Source: Bacteroidota bacterium (GTDB lineage: Bacteria; Bacteroidota; Bacteroidia; AKYH767-A; OLB10). Taken from it: a stretch of DNA of 64,000 nucleotides. Position 1 is the first letter of the stretch; every line of letters starts with the position of its first letter. Both the position numbers and the translations under genes were made by a program. The notes under the pieces are model-generated. The model did not search any database. It was not told the DNA's origin and was given only the letters and a program-made list of their open reading frames with translations. The stretch covers positions 806,001 through 870,000 of the forward strand of contig JADJMG010000001.1 in NCBI GenBank assembly GCA_016709725.1. The letters are read 5' to 3'. Shown piece by piece: positions 62,702 through 64,000 of the stretch.

Positions 62702-64000
62702 CTACTCCACTACCAACCGTCCCGCACTTCTAGAAGAGGAAGAGGCTGCAGTGTAAAAATACAATCCCGCAGGCAAATCTAAATTCATTTGTAAAACAGG
62801 AACAGTTAACGGAATCTGCATCACTTCCTGACCCAACACATTGGTAAGAATTAAAGTTGTAGACTTTGTAAAGTTGTTGACTTGAATGTTGATGGTTCCG
62901 CTTGAGGGATTCGGAAAGATGGAAATTAGATTTTCCTTTTTGTCAATTTCGTTTACAGGAGTGGCGCCACTGTATTCAATTAAATCGGCATAAGGAATTC
63001 CGCCTGACGCAAATGAACCTGTATAAATGACCGAGTAGGTATTGGTTGTTAAATCGAATTTATAAATGACACCTAAACTATTTGCACCTCCACTGGCGGT
63101 CATACCATATAAATTTCCATCGCTCGCCATCATCACGTTTCCGTATGGACTTGCGCCCGTAGGGGTATCAAAATCGTGTAACTTAGTCATAGTATTGTTG
63201 GAAATTTGATATTTGAAAATGACACCTTTGTTATTATTTATTCCGCCTTGCGTTGTACATCCATATAAAATTCCTCCTACTTCAATCAACTGACACCATG
63301 GCGCAGAACCATCGGTGCCATTGAAGCTGTGTACAACATTGTAATTATTATTGGTAGGATCTAAACTAAAAATTACTCCGTAGCCTCCCGCTCCTCCACC
63401 AAATGCTAATCCATACAATAATCCATTGCTTGCTTGTCGCAATGTGCCGAAGGGTGTCCAGCCTGTGAAGAAAGAAAAATCATGTACAATTGAGAATGTT
63501 GTAGTAGGAATATCGTAACTGAAAATGACACCACCACTGTTTGCTCCGCCCGAAGTAGTCATCCCGTAAATTTTATTATTTACGGTCGATTGCATTACGC
63601 CGCCATTGGGCAGTTGTCCACTGAGTACATCAAAATCATGACGTTTAGTATACGTGTTGTTCGTTAAATTGAAATCATAAAAAACTCCTTTGTCAAAAAG
63701 GCCGCCGTTGTTTGTCATGCCAAATAAACTATTGTTATTACTTGCTTTGATGATGGGTCCACGTGGGTAATAACCCGAAAGCGAATCCATGCTATACAAC
63801 ATGGTGTAGTTATTTGTACCGGGGTTATAACTATAAATATCACCAACGGAATTCAAACCACCGCTGGTGGAATTTCCATAGATCAATGTACTGCTGATGG
63901 GTAAGAGATTGCTTTGAATACTTCCGCCGTTAACACCACCTGTGCAAACATAGTCCATGTTGTAGCCCGTGCCGTCACCGTTAATTTTAATAATTCCGCC
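62702..64000 (-). CDS. T9SS protein with GGxNxxGVIF repeats (N-terminus beyond window)
   Basis: The frame is open to the window end (upstream codons read GGIIKINGDGTGYN before the Met at 63958), so the start lies outside. At least six repeats of about 50 residues follow the pattern YGMTxxGGxNxxGVIFxYD with alternating strands (the TIGR03803-type repeat): GNSTSGGLNSVGDIYSY, GMTTSGGANSGGVIFSY, GLAFGGGAGGYGVIFSL, GCTTQGGINNNKGVIFKY, GMTASGGANSLGVIYKF. The C-terminus is a T9SS type A tail (ISIFPNPSSGTINIQV, LPAGLYFYTAAS, ending AGRLVVE). It is a secreted surface protein, probably a propeller or beta-solenoid. Confidence 0.85.
   Translation of the reverse strand, partial: GGIIKINGDGTGYNMDYVCTGGVNGGSIQSNLLPISSTLIYGNSTSGGLNSVGDIYSYNPGTNNYTMLYSMDSLSGYYPRGPIIKASNNNSLFGMTNNGGLFDKGVFYDFNLTNNTYTKRHDFDVLSGQLPNGGVMQSTVNNKIYGMTTSGGANSGGVIFSYDIPTTTFSIVHDFSFFTGWTPFGTLRQASNGLLYGLAFGGGAGGYGVIFSLDPTNNNYNVVHSFNGTDGSAPWCQLIEVGGILYGCTTQGGINNNKGVIFKYQISNNTMTKLHDFDTPTGASPYGNVMMASDGNLYGMTASGGANSLGVIYKFDLTTNTYSVIYTGSFASGGIPYADLIEYSGATPVNEIDKKENLISIFPNPSSGTINIQVNNFTKSTTLILTNVLGQEVMQIPLTVPVLQMNLDLPAGLYFYTAASSSSRSAGRLVVE

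Overview
The window looks like a chromosomal segment from a Bacteroidota bacterium. Evidence: secreted proteins with type IX secretion (T9SS) C-terminal sorting tails (FPNP..., then a short Ile/Leu-rich tail ending in K/V/E), SprB-like repeats, an S46 dipeptidyl peptidase, a DUF3127 protein, AraC regulators with a membrane half, promoter elements of the TTTG/TAnnTTTG kind, and no obvious Shine-Dalgarno sequences. No tRNA, rRNA, CRISPR array or intact insertion sequence was seen.

Layout. 1-6.1 kb: a T9SS protein with a copper-protein-like domain (cut by the window start), followed by two heavily decayed secreted-protein genes. 6.1-15.7 kb: housekeeping genes (lipoproteins, peroxiredoxin, response regulator, a broken panD with a UPF0104 membrane protein and a heptose-phosphate adenylyltransferase, a DPP11-type peptidase, DUF3127, HtpG). 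15.9-27.3 kb: a compact hybrid NRPS/PKS locus, A-PCP-KS-AT-ACP-aminotransferase followed by C-A-PCP-TE, plus its own phosphopantetheinyl transferase. Read by eye, the pocket codes suggest proline and glycine, and the line should make a proline-derived beta-amino acid joined to glycine. 27.4-37.4 kb: ferritin, S41 protease, an acetyltransferase-like protein, deoC, a GxxExxY nuclease-like gene inside inverted repeats, a damaged MsbA-like ABC transporter, and a pirin/YceI pair. 37.6-44 kb: a giant T9SS protein. 44.6-56.9 kb: a damage-response mutagenesis set (LexA-like regulator, DinB, error-prone DnaE), interrupted by a second GxxExxY unit and by two seven-repeat T9SS propeller proteins. 57.2-64 kb: more T9SS proteins, a membrane AraC regulator and a second pirin.

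Two themes cut across the genes. First, at least five otherwise intact genes are split by a one-base shift exactly in a homopolymer run (A7, A7, G5, G4, T5); this looks more like residual assembly indels than biology. Two others (an ABC transporter and panD) instead lack a whole internal segment. Second, the spacers carry several families of short palindromes and 7-17 bp stutter repeats. Some of these invade coding sequence (the signal peptide of a SprB-like gene, and dnaE), and two GxxExxY genes lie between inverted copies of such repeats.
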